A stretch of 64,000 bases of DNA from Syntrophales bacterium (GCA_023230565.1 JALNXD010000004.1:1-64000), one strand, 5' to 3'. Counted from the stretch's first letter, positions 46,201 through 55,013 are shown. Made by a program: numbers and translations. The notes: generated by a model not told the origin, from the sequence alone.

Positions 46201-46995
46201 ATGAAAACCGATCTATTTTTCTACACGGGAACGGGCAATTCGCTCTGGACAGCCCGAGCGCTGGCACGGCACATTGAATGTGACGGCATATATCCTGTCT
46301 CAGGTATGGAAAACAAGGTGATTGAGAGCAGGGCTGATGCTGTCGGTATTATATTCCCTGTCCATATTTGGGGTTTGCCGAGAAGGATAATCTCATTTAC
46401 GCAATCGCTTGTGCCCGATCCATCGGCGTACGTATTTGCCGTCGCCGTCAATGCCGGTCAGGTCGCGGCCACCTTGCTTCAGCTGCAAAAGCTGATGCAT
46501 GCCCGCGGACTTACCCTTGCATCAGGATTCGATATCGTCATGCCTTCCAACTATATTCCCTGGGGAGGACCTGGGTCGCCGGATGAACGCGCACGAAGAT
46601 TCAATGCGGCACGGGAGAAGATTTCAAAGATCGCCGATGTAGTGTCAAACAGGAAGATAATGCCCGTTGAGAGAGGCCCGCTGTGGCAGAACATCCTATT
46701 TTCCCAATTCTACAAGCTTTCATTCCGCCGTGTGCCGGCAATGGACAAGAGTTTCTATTCCGATGAAAAATGCGATTCATGCGGCATCTGCGAAATGATC
46801 TGCCCTTGCGGAAATATCAGTCTTAAGGAAGGGAGACCCGTGTGGCTGCGCCATTGTGAGCAATGTCTTGCCTGTATCCAGTGGTGTCCGAAGGAAGCGA
46901 TCCAATTCGGCAAGAGAACGTATCGATTTGAACGATATCACCACCCGGAAATAAAACTGAACGACATGATCGCCATCTCACGGAAGGAGAGGTAG
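46201..46995 (+). CDS. EFR1-type flavodoxin-ferredoxin fusion
   Basis: A 264-residue protein with an N-terminal flavodoxin-like domain and two C-terminal 4Fe-4S motifs. FFYTGTGNSLWTARALARHI is the FMN-phosphate loop. GIIFPVHIWGLPRRIISFTQSL is the EFR1-family signature. The Cys motifs are CDSCGICEMICPCGNI and CEQCLACIQWCPKEAI. It probably carries electrons in the cytoplasm; partner unknown. The ATG at 46201 has a GGAG site; a GTG at 46189 is possible. It is followed 6 bp later by a DUF2889 gene. Confidence 0.88.
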   Translation: MKTDLFFYTGTGNSLWTARALARHIECDGIYPVSGMENKVIESRADAVGIIFPVHIWGLPRRIISFTQSLVPDPSAYVFAVAVNAGQVAATLLQLQKLMHARGLTLASGFDIVMPSNYIPWGGPGSPDERARRFNAAREKISKIADVVSNRKIMPVERGPLWQNILFSQFYKLSFRRVPAMDKSFYSDEKCDSCGICEMICPCGNISLKEGRPVWLRHCEQCLACIQWCPKEAIQFGKRTYRFERYHHPEIKLNDMIAISRKER

Positions 46996-47001
46996 AATAA
47001 A

Positions 47002-47535
47002 ATGCAATCTTTTTGGAAATCCAAAGGTGAAAAACTTCAAGCGAGAAATATAAAAGTCACCACGTACGAATATGACGGTCAAAGAATCATCGTGGAAGGT
47101 TTTCTCAAAGATGATCGTTTCCATGAAGCCCGGGTGATTACCGGCGAAACTTTTTCCCGTGGCGTCATTCACCATATGGCCGTTCGGCTTCTGATTAACT
47201 GCTCCAATCTGGTGATAGAAGATATAGAGTGTGAGCTTCTGTCAGTGCCGCGGGGATTCTGCCGGGAAACTAAGGATTGCCTTACTCCTGTAAAAGGATT
47301 GGCGATTTCCAGAGGTTTTACGGCAAAGGTAAAAGAGCTTGTTGGAGGCAACAAAGGCTGTGCCCATGTGGTAGAGCTTTTGTTGGCCATGGCGCCTGCG
47401 GCCGTACAGGGATATGCGGCGTATCAGTCAAAGAGGCAGGCAAGTTACGATCCTGAGCACTCGAAAATGATTTTGCATTTTCTTATCGATACCTGCCACG
47501 CGTGGCGCAAGGATGGCCGCTGGTGGATATTTTAA
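47002..47535 (+). CDS. DUF2889 family protein
   Basis: A 177-residue protein. It shows the DUF2889 pattern: YEYDGQRIIVEGFLKDDRFHEAR, HHMAVRLLINCSNLVIEDIE, and GFTAKVKELVGGNKGCAHVVELLLAMAPAAVQG. The family has no known function. It starts 6 bp after the flavodoxin-ferredoxin gene and is probably co-transcribed with it. Confidence 0.8.
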   Translation: MQSFWKSKGEKLQARNIKVTTYEYDGQRIIVEGFLKDDRFHEARVITGETFSRGVIHHMAVRLLINCSNLVIEDIECELLSVPRGFCRETKDCLTPVKGLAISRGFTAKVKELVGGNKGCAHVVELLLAMAPAAVQGYAAYQSKRQASYDPEHSKMILHFLIDTCHAWRKDGRWWIF

Positions 47536-47661
47536 GAAAAAAGCTTAATATAAACGAGATCTGAACGCGTTTCGGCCCAACGGCTCGGTCAGCAAACTTG
47601 ACACGCAGTTGCTGAATCCTCCAGTTTTGAATTGCGGATTGAATTCATGAGCGACACCCTT

Positions 47662-47775
47662 AAACAGGGACAGCGCCTTTTTTAATCCGATGGATATAAT
47701 TTATTTTAGTTTGCATCTGGTCGTGATGACCAGCCATAACGTCAAGATTCAAAAAAGGGCGCTGTCCCTGTTTTT
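47662..47775. repeat. Nested palindromic element (MITE/REP-pair-like), family B
   Basis: The arms are AAACAGGGACAGCGCC with TTTTTTAATC (47662-47687) and its inverse GATTCAAAAAAGGG with CGCTGTCCCTGTTTTT (47746-47775). Inside lies a separate perfect hairpin CTGGTCGTGATGACCAG (47717-47733). GGGACAGCGCC paired inversely is the layout of REP doublets mobilised by RAYT proteins. Confidence 0.75.
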
Positions 47776-47819
47776 ATCCCCACCGAAAAAAAAGCGAGTA
47801 ATGAGAAAATCATTTTTTA

Positions 47820-47890
47820 AGGTGGGATATAACGGAATCCGAAGGAAAGGTCTGGAGTTACGGATATGCCAGTGAACATCGGATGACCGG
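47820..47890 (+). pseudogene. Rhs 5' fragment, third copy
   Basis: The frame from about 47832 reads TESEGKVWSYGYASEHRMTG and stops at TAG. This matches the Rhs start TDPEGKIWSYEYDGEHQNL. It is about 60 bp long, with no family A repeat before it. Confidence 0.65.
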
Positions 47891-47941
47891 TTTGATTTAG
47901 CGCCGGCTGTCACGACGGCCGTCAAAGGAATGGAAGGAAGT

Positions 47942-48310
47942 TCAAAGCCCGATTGACGATTGATCCCGGTTCTGCTGCCAGGGCCAGTTTCCCGTCAATT
48001 CCACCTCGAGAGTAAAACTCAGGAATGTTCTGATAAGCACGATTATCGCAAGCACCGCCAGGGTTCGCAAGGTCAATTCCACTGCGACAGTGTGTATTAT
48101 GTCGGCAGCCACAAGAAATTCCAGTCCCAGTAGAACCCCTCGCCCCAATCGCTGGCGGACGGTCCGGAATATATCCTCCGGCTTGCCTTTCTTATAAAGG
48201 TAGAGCCCGTAAAATATTGAAAATATGGCTGACACGCTTACAATTAAAATTCCGAGAGATTCCACTGTCCCGGCCAAAATCTCGGCAACAGGCTTGATGT
48301 ATTCAGGCAT
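47942..48310 (-). CDS. DUF1622-type membrane protein
   Basis: A 122-residue protein with three hydrophobic segments (about 19-40, 59-78, 80-100). It includes RQRLGRGVLLGLEFLVAADIIHTVAVELTLRTLAVLAIIVLIRTFLSF, which is the DUF1622 pattern. Function is unknown. It stands alone on the minus strand. Confidence 0.8.
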   Translation of the reverse strand: MPEYIKPVAEILAGTVESLGILIVSVSAIFSIFYGLYLYKKGKPEDIFRTVRQRLGRGVLLGLEFLVAADIIHTVAVELTLRTLAVLAIIVLIRTFLSFTLEVELTGNWPWQQNRDQSSIGL

Positions 48311-49025
48311 AAGCGCCTCCTTAGAATGGTAAGTATGAATACAACCAACGATCTAGTGGAATAGAATGCTCCGTTTATTGATGGTAAACTTCTTTTTTAT
48401 CCATTTGGAAGACGTTGTCAATGGGGTGGAATGCTGATATTTTTTCTGCGGATTTCAAAAAAGTCAGACCGTACAAGCGATTTTCTGCACGATCCGACTT
48501 TACGATTTTTCGAGTTGATCCGGGTCAAATGTATAACTATTCGTACGGCGCGGCGTATTTTGCGTCATTATACATGGCTTCGCCGTAAAGGTTCGTTCCA
48601 TACTTTCAAATGATGTTTTGTCCCTCCTCGGAGGCAACGAAATCGATGAAACCCGCAGCATAAGGCTGGCCTGCCGTCGCACCGTCGGGCTGGCAGAGCG
48701 CGTGACAGGTGAATATGTAAATATTTAACCAAAATGGGTATTTTATTGGCTTAATTTAAATCTTGCTTCCCTTGAACAGAGTTGTATCATTAATATCAAA
48801 GAATAAGTTTGAGAATCCGTTCAGTCGCTTCTTTTCTGTCCGGTTATGTAGCGTCGTGACACGTTTATTTTGCCGCAATCTATGCCGTGATATGATCGCC
48901 CACCGGGTTCTCTCGCGATATCAAGTCGGCTCTCCGATCAGCGCGACCGCATTGCATTCTGCAAGCGAAGCAACTGAAAAGTGAGGGAATGAATTCAAGT
49001 GTTATGAATATGCGCCGTAAGAACA
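48311..49025. other. Intergenic region, mostly without recognised content
   Basis: About 715 bp. Apart from a relic of a binding protein (about 48530-48722, minus) nothing is recognised. Short frames at 48431-48613 and 48763-48984 lack ribosome-binding sites and domains. Confidence 0.5.
48530..48722 (-). pseudogene. Relic of an oxyanion-type substrate-binding protein (TupA/PstS-like C-terminus)
   Basis: On the minus strand the DNA reads CHALCQPDGATAGQPYAAG, then FIDFVASEEGQNII, a stop, KYGTNLYGEAMYNDAKYAAP. The pattern F-x-x-F-V-x-S-x-E-G-Q-x-I-I-x-x-Y-G-x-x-x-Y-G-E is the C-terminal end of tungstate- or phosphate-type ABC binding proteins. The rest of the gene is missing. Given the Mo/W-dependent formate dehydrogenase in the window, a former tungstate transporter is an attractive but unproven reading. 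Confidence 0.5.
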
Positions 49026-50105
49026 ATGATAAGTGATCTTATTTTATTTACTTTAGGCATCATTACAGTTACCGCTACGATTCTTCCCATTATCCGGGTG
49101 GAGGATTGGTGGATCCGGATATTCGATTTTCCCCGAATTCAGATCCTGGTGATTGGAATTATCATTATTGCCGCCTTTGCACTATTCAAGCGGCCTTTTC
49201 AAGGGTCGGACTGGCTAATGATCATGCTCGTTTTGTTTTCCTCGATTATCCAGGTTATCAGGATCCGGCCGTATAGTCCTTTTGCCAGTAAACAGGTTCT
49301 CGATGCTGATAAAAAAAATCCGGAGATGACAGTTTCTATGCTTATTTCAAACGTGCGTATGACAAACCGGAACGTAAGCGGGCTCCTGAATATACTGAAA
49401 GAATCAGATCCCGACATACTGCTTCTGTCCGAACCGGACAAGTGGTGGGAAGAGCAATTATCCGGAATCGAATCGACCTATCCTTACTCGATCAAATATC
49501 CCCTTGACAACACTTACGGCATGCTTCTGTATTCGAAGCGAAAACTGAACGATGGAAAGGTGCGATTTCTTTTGGAGTCCGACGTGCCATCCATAAGTGT
49601 TATGATGGAGCTTAATCCCGAATTACTGATCGGCATGTATTGTCTCCACCCGAAACCACCTCGTCCCGATCAGAGCAAAGATACCAAAAAAAGGGATGCG
49701 GAGTTGCTGCTGGTGGCCAAAGAGGTCAAGGGATCCGAATTTCCTGTAATCGTGATGGGTGATCTTAATGATGTCGCCTGGTCACATACCACACGGTTAT
49801 TCCAGCGTATCAGTGATCTGCTCGATCCCCGCATTGGCCGGGGAATGTATAACTCCTTTCACACCACATATCCCTTCATGAGATTTCCTCTGGATCATGT
49901 TTTTCATTCCAATCATTTCAAACTGTCCCAATTCAAGCGTAAACCTCATTACGGTTCGGATCATTTCCCGATGTATGTGAGCCTGACCTGCGAGACAAGA
50001 GCGCAGGATATTCAGGAAGAGCCGGAAGAGGAAAGATCCGATGGCATGGAAGCGGATGAGAAGGTTCGAAAGGCTGAATCCGAATCGGGGACGGGTTCAC
50101 ATTAA
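49026..50105 (+). CDS. Endonuclease/exonuclease/phosphatase-family membrane protein
   Basis: A 359-residue protein. Three N-terminal membrane segments (about 4-22, 36-56, 60-78) are followed by an EEP-fold domain. MLISNVRMTNRN, DPDILLLSEPDKWW, VIVMGDLNDVAWSH and the final HYGSDHFPMYVSL (the catalytic Asp-His pair) are the family motifs. It may be a phosphodiesterase or lipid-directed enzyme outside the cytoplasm. The last residues (about SGTGSH) and the stop codon are encoded by a family A repeat, so the natural C-terminus has been replaced. Confidence 0.83.
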   Translation: MISDLILFTLGIITVTATILPIIRVEDWWIRIFDFPRIQILVIGIIIIAAFALFKRPFQGSDWLMIMLVLFSSIIQVIRIRPYSPFASKQVLDADKKNPEMTVSMLISNVRMTNRNVSGLLNILKESDPDILLLSEPDKWWEEQLSGIESTYPYSIKYPLDNTYGMLLYSKRKLNDGKVRFLLESDVPSISVMMELNPELLIGMYCLHPKPPRPDQSKDTKKRDAELLLVAKEVKGSEFPVIVMGDLNDVAWSHTTRLFQRISDLLDPRIGRGMYNSFHTTYPFMRFPLDHVFHSNHFKLSQFKRKPHYGSDHFPMYVSLTCETRAQDIQEEPEEERSDGMEADEKVRKAESESGTGSH

Positions 50106-50109
50106 ATTT
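50083..50109 (+). repeat. REP-like element, family A copy 3
   Basis: AATCGGGGACGGGTTCACATT continues into AAATTT. It reads in frame through the end of the preceding gene and supplies its TAA stop. Confidence 0.7.
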
Positions 50110-50115
50110 CCGGAT

Positions 50116-51504
50116 TCAAATATGAACTGCCCGTCCTTCTCCCGCCCGTGCGGCCTCCATAATATTTTCGGACAAAGTAGGATGAGCATGTATCATTGAT
50201 GCCAGATCTTTGACGCGCAATCCGCTTTTTTTTGCCAACAACGCTTCATGTATCAGTTCCGTTGCTTCGGCTCCGAGAATGTGAGCTCCCAATATCTTTT
50301 CAGTGCCTTTATCGAATATTATTTTAACCATTCCTTCGATATCATTTACTGCCACCGCCTTTCCCGATGCTCTGTAGGGGAATACTGCCTTTTCAAAGGG
50401 AATGTCCCTTTTTGCAGCCTCTTTTTCGGTCATTCCAAAACCTCCCAACTGCGGTTCACAATAAATCCCATACGGTATTTCATCATTATTGGTTCTTGAC
50501 TCGGCTTTATGGCCGGCGATATATTCAGCAGCTATTTCTCCTTCCCTGGACGCGACATGGGCGAGTTGAGGAGTATTAATTACATCGCCGATTGCAAAAA
50601 TATTTTCAATGGTCGTCTTGCAATTTTCATCCGTTACAATGAATCCCTTTTCTGTTTTAAGGCCAAGGTTTTCGATTCCTATTCCTTTGCTGTTGGGTGA
50701 ACGGCCTGCAGATACCAGAATCTTTTCAGCAGCAATTTTAAAAAGTTTCCCTTCCTTTTCCACTGTAACTTCAATGAGGCTCTCCTTACGTTTCTGCTCC
50801 ACTGCCATGCACCGTAAAAATATTTCAATTTTTTTCTTTTTAAAAACTCTCTGCAGCCCTTTGCAAGTTTCCTCATCGCCTGCCGGGAAAAGACTTTCGA
50901 GCATTTCCACTATAATCACCTTGGCGCCGAAAGAGTGCAAGATATAGGCAAACTCAAGACCTATTGCACCGGCACCGAGAATGATAACGCTTTTGGGAAG
51001 CTTCTTCAGTTTAAGCATACCTGTGGAAGACAGTATATTTTCTTCATCGATTGTAAATCCCGGTATCTCCTTCGGGTGTGACCCCGTCGCGATAATAATA
51101 TGTTTTGCCGTAACCACGTCAGTAGTATCATTAAGTTGTATTTCATGAGTTCCTGTGATTTTTGCAATTTGCGGCAGTAGATCGATTTTGTTTTTTTTCA
51201 GCAGGAACAGAATCCCTTTTGATAGTCTTTCTGCGGCTGCTCTTGACTGCCGATATACGGCTTCGTAATCAAAGTGAGTTTTATCTGCAGTTATTCCCAT
51301 GTGTTCCAGGACGGGGATAGTGGCATATATTTTTGCCTGATTAATAATAGCTTTTGAGGGAATGCATCCCCAGTTGGCGCATACGCCTCCGACTTCGCTT
51401 TTTTCAATTACTGCAGTCTTGAGCCCGAGCTGGCTTGCTCTTATCGCTGCTACGTAGCCCCCCGGTCCGGAACCGATCACAGCTACATCATAGTGAAATT
51501 CCAT
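50116..51504 (-). CDS. lpdA: Dihydrolipoyl dehydrogenase
   Basis: A 462-residue flavoprotein. FAD-binding GSGPGGYVAAIRASQLG opens the protein, and the redox disulfide is in GGVCANWGCIPSKA (about 40-53). NAD-binding ILGAGAIGLEFAYILHSFG follows, and the C-terminal active-site His-Glu pair lies in IHAHPTLSENIMEAA. It reoxidises lipoyl groups of 2-oxoacid dehydrogenases or the glycine cleavage system. No complex partner is nearby. It converges on the EEP-family gene 10 bp past its stop. Confidence 0.94.
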   Translation of the reverse strand: MEFHYDVAVIGSGPGGYVAAIRASQLGLKTAVIEKSEVGGVCANWGCIPSKAIINQAKIYATIPVLEHMGITADKTHFDYEAVYRQSRAAAERLSKGILFLLKKNKIDLLPQIAKITGTHEIQLNDTTDVVTAKHIIIATGSHPKEIPGFTIDEENILSSTGMLKLKKLPKSVIILGAGAIGLEFAYILHSFGAKVIIVEMLESLFPAGDEETCKGLQRVFKKKKIEIFLRCMAVEQKRKESLIEVTVEKEGKLFKIAAEKILVSAGRSPNSKGIGIENLGLKTEKGFIVTDENCKTTIENIFAIGDVINTPQLAHVASREGEIAAEYIAGHKAESRTNNDEIPYGIYCEPQLGGFGMTEKEAAKRDIPFEKAVFPYRASGKAVAVNDIEGMVKIIFDKGTEKILGAHILGAEATELIHEALLAKKSGLRVKDLASMIHAHPTLSENIMEAARAGEGRAVHI

Positions 51505-51880
51505 TTAACCTCCTGAACGGATGTTTCTTTTTGGCATTTATTTGCGAACACGGTTCGTGCGTGCAGTTGCAAACGACAGTGCCTTACTCACATCGGTTGA
51601 TTAAGAAGAATAGATAACAGGGATGCCTGCACGGGTCAAGATCTGAAACAATTGTATTGCAAGCTGAAAACAAATTTGCAATAGAGTAATCAGTGTGGTT
51701 CCGTAAATAAAGTTGAAGAAAGAAAGATTTCCAGGGGCAGAGCGCAAAATCCTGTGAAATGAGGCGTACGTAGGTGTAGGCCGCAATGGTGGCGGATGAA
51801 CCGTAACGCACATATGGGCTTTTTGCGAAACCATCAAAGTTAAATCCTGAATGCATTCATGGGAGAAAGGAGAAAATGGC
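51505..51880. other. Intergenic region with a family C repeat
   Basis: No supported gene. The second half is the family C repeat, followed by the ribosome-binding site of the TIGR04076 gene. It would hold the promoter of lpdA on the minus strand, but none is clearly seen. Confidence 0.5.
51729..51840 (+). repeat. Dispersed intergenic repeat, family C copy 2
   Basis: Aligned with 23859-23970 over its length in the same orientation. It ends 40 bp before the TIGR04076 start codon, close to the same position as copy 1 before lon. Confidence 0.7.
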
Positions 51881-52159
51881 ATGGCAAAAGATCCGGGAAT
51901 AGGGAAGAAAGTAATCGCAACAGTAACAAATGTGAAGGGTGATTGCAGTGCCGGTCATCAAAAGGGAGAAACCTTCGAGATCAGTTGCCACAACCCTGGC
52001 GGATTGTGCGGGTTTTTTTACCATGATATTTTCCCCGGCCTCTCCACTTTTCAATTCGGGGGAAATCTTCCCTGGTGGGAAGGGGATACAATAGAACTGC
52101 AATGTCCGGACAGTTATAACCTGGTTACGCTTAAATTGGAAAGATTTGAACGAGAATGA
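51881..52159 (+). CDS. TIGR04076 family protein
   Basis: A 92-residue protein with the family's conserved Cys and Gly pattern: VKGDCSAGHQKGETFEIS, PGGLCGFFYHDIFPGLSTFQFGG, and DTIELQCPDSYNLVTLKLER. Function is unknown; the family is common in anaerobes. The ATG at 51881 has an AAAGGAG site 8 bases upstream. The frame is open to 51851 but the internal ATG is favoured. Confidence 0.85.
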   Translation: MAKDPGIGKKVIATVTNVKGDCSAGHQKGETFEISCHNPGGLCGFFYHDIFPGLSTFQFGGNLPWWEGDTIELQCPDSYNLVTLKLERFERE

Positions 52160-52330
52160 ACGATACGCTGGCGCCGTGGGTATACTGTTAGTCTCTTGAC
52201 CGGTTTGCAGCCATTGTGAATCTCGTGCATGCTTTGCAGGACCGGGAATAAAATCGACCTGCCGCCGGTCCTGAGATGTGCTGAAGATAACGAGAAGAGT
52301 TAGATTGTAGTTGATGCCGAAGGAGTCAAG

Positions 52331-53089
52331 ATGAACGGACGCGAGAAGCCTGACTACGGAAATTGGGTTCCAAAAAGGATAATCATTATTCCCCTTGCTG
52401 CAGGTATATTTTTCATCGGATTAAGCTTCTGGTCGGCTGTTATGGCAATACCTGCAATCATTTTCCTTTTGATTTCTCTGTACCTTTATTATGTGCGTTT
52501 CGCACTTGCGGGATCGGATAATAATGTGCAGGAATCCATTTGGAAAATGGTGACAGATACTCTGGACTGGAGTGGAAAGGGAAAGATTCTGGATATCGGG
52601 TGCGGCAATGGTGCGGTCACTGTTACACTTGCAAAGAAATTAAAAAGTGCAGAAATTTACGGAATCGATTACTGGGGAAAGAGATGGGAGTATTCCCTGG
52701 AAACATGCAAACGCAACGCTGACATCGAAGGAGTTGGCGACCGGGTGATTTTTCAAAAAGCCCGTGCAGAATCATTGCCGTTCGACAATGAGTATTTCGA
52801 CGCAGTCGTCAGCAATTTTGTCTTTCATGAAGTGAGCAGTGTCCGGGATAAGCGCGAGTTGATTTATGAAGCACTGAGAGTTTTGAAGAAAGGCGGTACA
52901 TTCGTTTTTCAGGATGAATTCCTGATAAAAAAGCTTTACGGGGAACCGGACGAATTAATTGCTTCCATCAAAACGAAAGGCATAAAAAGAGCCGAATTTA
53001 TTCACACGCGAAATGCGCCCTTTATTCCGCGTTTATTAAAGATACCTTTTATACTTGGATCAATGGGCATGATAAAAGGAGAAAAATAA
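52331..53089 (+). CDS. SAM-dependent methyltransferase, membrane-anchored
   Basis: A 252-residue protein. Two hydrophobic helices (about 17-33 and 35-55) anchor it. The class I methyltransferase domain follows: ILDIGCGNGAVTVTLAKKL (motif I, about 93-111), GIDYWGKRWEYS, RAESLPFDNEYFDAVVSNFVFHEVS, and LRVLKKGGTFVFQDEF. Its substrate is unknown; ubiquinone/menaquinone-type or lipid methylation are possible. An AAGGAG lies before the ATG. A hypothetical membrane protein gene follows 63 bp later. Confidence 0.85.
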   Translation: MNGREKPDYGNWVPKRIIIIPLAAGIFFIGLSFWSAVMAIPAIIFLLISLYLYYVRFALAGSDNNVQESIWKMVTDTLDWSGKGKILDIGCGNGAVTVTLAKKLKSAEIYGIDYWGKRWEYSLETCKRNADIEGVGDRVIFQKARAESLPFDNEYFDAVVSNFVFHEVSSVRDKRELIYEALRVLKKGGTFVFQDEFLIKKLYGEPDELIASIKTKGIKRAEFIHTRNAPFIPRLLKIPFILGSMGMIKGEK

Positions 53090-53152
53090 ACGTGTGCCTG
53101 GCTGTTCCGCTGAAATGAAAATGCAGGAAAATGAGCGATAAAGAGGGTTTGT

Positions 53153-53914
53153 ATGGTTGAAGTGTTAATCTTGCTCTTGTTGTTTCTTCTTACGTTGATT
53201 TTTATCCTCTCCTTGAAAAAAATATTTCCGGTTTCACCAGCGCACGAAAAATATGCGGATTCAATCAGTAAGCGCGAAAGAGAATACAAGCGCTGGGATT
53301 ATTTCGGAAGTGTCGCGGGCATAATTTCCGGTCTGGCGGGCGGGTATCTGAGTTGGTTGATGTGCCGCCTGGCATGTGCATGGCGTGCGGGAAATTTTAT
53401 AGGCGATCATATATTAATCCCCCAAAAAGGGATCTGTCTTCTTCCTGCAGTACCGGCGGCAATTGCCGCCGGAATCGCGGGTGCACGGTTGATATTGCGA
53501 CTAATGCTGAAATCAAGGTTCAGTGAACTGGAAATGTACGGAAGCCTGAAATTTGGAATAGATATACGCAGATTTCTCCGTCTCATTTTTATCGCCTGCC
53601 TTGCGCTGACATTTTTAGGGATTGCACTGCCCTTCAATACGTATATGGTGATATCGGAGCAAGACATGCGTTACAACTCATTAACCGATTTTTCGGAACG
53701 CAGGTATGAATATTCGGATGTTGCGTCAATAGAGCTGGTAAGAAAAGAAAAAGGTTTTTATAAAAAAGATCTTTTCCTGGAGATACATTTCAAGGACAAA
53801 GAGATATGGAAAAGTGAAAATACCGCTGAGTTACCGGACCGGCATGTAAAAATACTTGCCGAATATATCAGTGAAAGAGCTCAAGTGAGTGTAACCGAGA
53901 AACAAGGAAGATAA
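53153..53914 (+). CDS. Hypothetical membrane protein
   Basis: A 253-residue protein with about four hydrophobic segments (2-22, 52-68, 90-112, 140-165). A C-terminal soluble part (RRYEYSDVASIELVRKEKGFYKK) resembles a PH-like strand pattern. No family is recognised. It follows the methyltransferase gene and may be co-transcribed. Its TAA stop lies at the edge of a family A repeat. Confidence 0.65.
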   Translation: MVEVLILLLLFLLTLIFILSLKKIFPVSPAHEKYADSISKREREYKRWDYFGSVAGIISGLAGGYLSWLMCRLACAWRAGNFIGDHILIPQKGICLLPAVPAAIAAGIAGARLILRLMLKSRFSELEMYGSLKFGIDIRRFLRLIFIACLALTFLGIALPFNTYMVISEQDMRYNSLTDFSERRYEYSDVASIELVRKEKGFYKKDLFLEIHFKDKEIWKSENTAELPDRHVKILAEYISERAQVSVTEKQGR

Positions 53915-53950
53915 TTGGAGATAATTGGGGACGGGTTCACATTTCATGTG
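53912..53950 (+). repeat. REP-like element, family A copy 4
   Basis: TAATTGGAGA then TAATTGGGGACGGGTTCAC and ATTTCATGTG. The edge is duplicated, and the first TAA is the stop codon of the preceding gene. One T replaces C in the core. Confidence 0.65.
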
Positions 53951-54054
53951 TGCTACTCTCAGAAAACCGTGTTCATATGTCTTTGTACTGAAATACGAAC
54001 CTGCCCAAAGAGGCGTTATGGCCGAGGCGCTGAGTACCACGTGGATGGCATGGA

Positions 54055-54441
54055 ATGAACATAAGAACAATACTTGCGAAGTCTGCGGTCATTCTGATGA
54101 TCCTGAGCGTGACGGATTGTACCTGCCCGCGAAAGAGAGGATTGGAGGTATCCGGGGGCGATCCTGTAATCTACCGGTGTGAAAAGGGAGGCAGGATCGT
54201 TGCGAGATATTATTCCCTTTCCGATAAAAGCCTCGATTTTGTTAAGGTGACGATGCCCGATGGCAGACAATACACGCTCCCTCAGGTGGTGTCTGGGTCC
54301 GGGGTTCGCTATACGGATGAAAGAGTGCTCGTCTGGTGGACAAAAGGAAATTTCGCCTCCGTGCAAATGAGAGATACACAGGGAAAATGGCGGATGCTTT
54401 ACGATAACTGCAGGAAGGTCCCATCCGGGAGGCCCGAATGA
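54055..54441 (+). CDS. MliC-family lipoprotein (C-type lysozyme inhibitor-like)
   Basis: A 128-residue lipoprotein. The signal peptide (about 6-21) ends LSVTDC, a lipobox-like site with Cys at about 22. The mature part has the MliC pattern: VIYRCEKGGRIVARYYSLSDKS, DFVKVTMPDGRQYTLPQVVSGSGVRYTDERVLVWWTKGNFASVQM. MliC proteins inhibit host lysozymes at the outer membrane or periplasm. Its stop overlaps the ATG of the glycosylase gene by 4 bp, so the two are translated together. Confidence 0.78.
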   Translation: MNIRTILAKSAVILMILSVTDCTCPRKRGLEVSGGDPVIYRCEKGGRIVARYYSLSDKSLDFVKVTMPDGRQYTLPQVVSGSGVRYTDERVLVWWTKGNFASVQMRDTQGKWRMLYDNCRKVPSGRPE

Positions 54442-55013
54442 AATCGAGATGCGAATGGGCGATCCATGACCCGCTCTTTCTGGATTACCATGATAATGAG
54501 TGGGGCGTGCCGGTTCATGACGATCGCAGGCTTTTCGAGATGCTGGTACTGGAGGGGGCGCAGGCGGGGCTTAACTGGCGTATGATTCTTAAGAGGCGGA
54601 AGAATTACCGGCGTGCCTTTCAAGGTTTCGACCCGGAAAAGATAGCCGCCTTTACAAAGACCGATATCGATCGTCTGATGAATGATCCGGGCATCATCCG
54701 GAACCGGCGGAAGATAGAGTCTGCCGTAAGAAATGCACAGGCTCTGCTGACTGTCATCGATGAAGAGGGATCGTTCAACTCCTTCATATGGAACCTTGCC
54801 GGCACCAATACGCGGCACAACAGCTGGACTTCGATGACTGAAATTCCTTCTAAGGATCATCGGTCCGATACGATGAGCAGGGAACTGAAGAAGCGCGGCT
54901 TCAGTTTTGCAGGATCCACTATCTGCTATGCTTTCATGCAGTCAGTCGGCATGGTCAACGATCACGTCGTCGGTTGTTTCCGCCATGATGAATTGATGAC
55001 CGGCAGCCGTTAG
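54438..55013 (+). CDS. tag: DNA-3-methyladenine glycosylase I
   Basis: A 191-residue glycosylase removing 3-methyladenine from DNA. The N-terminus has RCEWAIHDPLFLDYHDNEWGVPVHDDRRLFEML, with the Cys and His that bind zinc. The substrate-pocket Glu lies in LEGAQAGLNWRMIL. The C-terminal DHVVGCFRH supplies the remaining zinc ligands. Length and motifs match the family. It is coupled to the MliC-like gene. Confidence 0.93.
   Translation: MKSRCEWAIHDPLFLDYHDNEWGVPVHDDRRLFEMLVLEGAQAGLNWRMILKRRKNYRRAFQGFDPEKIAAFTKTDIDRLMNDPGIIRNRRKIESAVRNAQALLTVIDEEGSFNSFIWNLAGTNTRHNSWTSMTEIPSKDHRSDTMSRELKKRGFSFAGSTICYAFMQSVGMVNDHVVGCFRHDELMTGSR

Larger units (their letters stand above)
47536..47941. other. Intergenic region with nested palindrome and Rhs scrap
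   Basis: No supported gene. It holds the family B palindrome (47662-47775) and a third Rhs 5' scrap (47820-47890), described separately. Confidence 0.6.
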
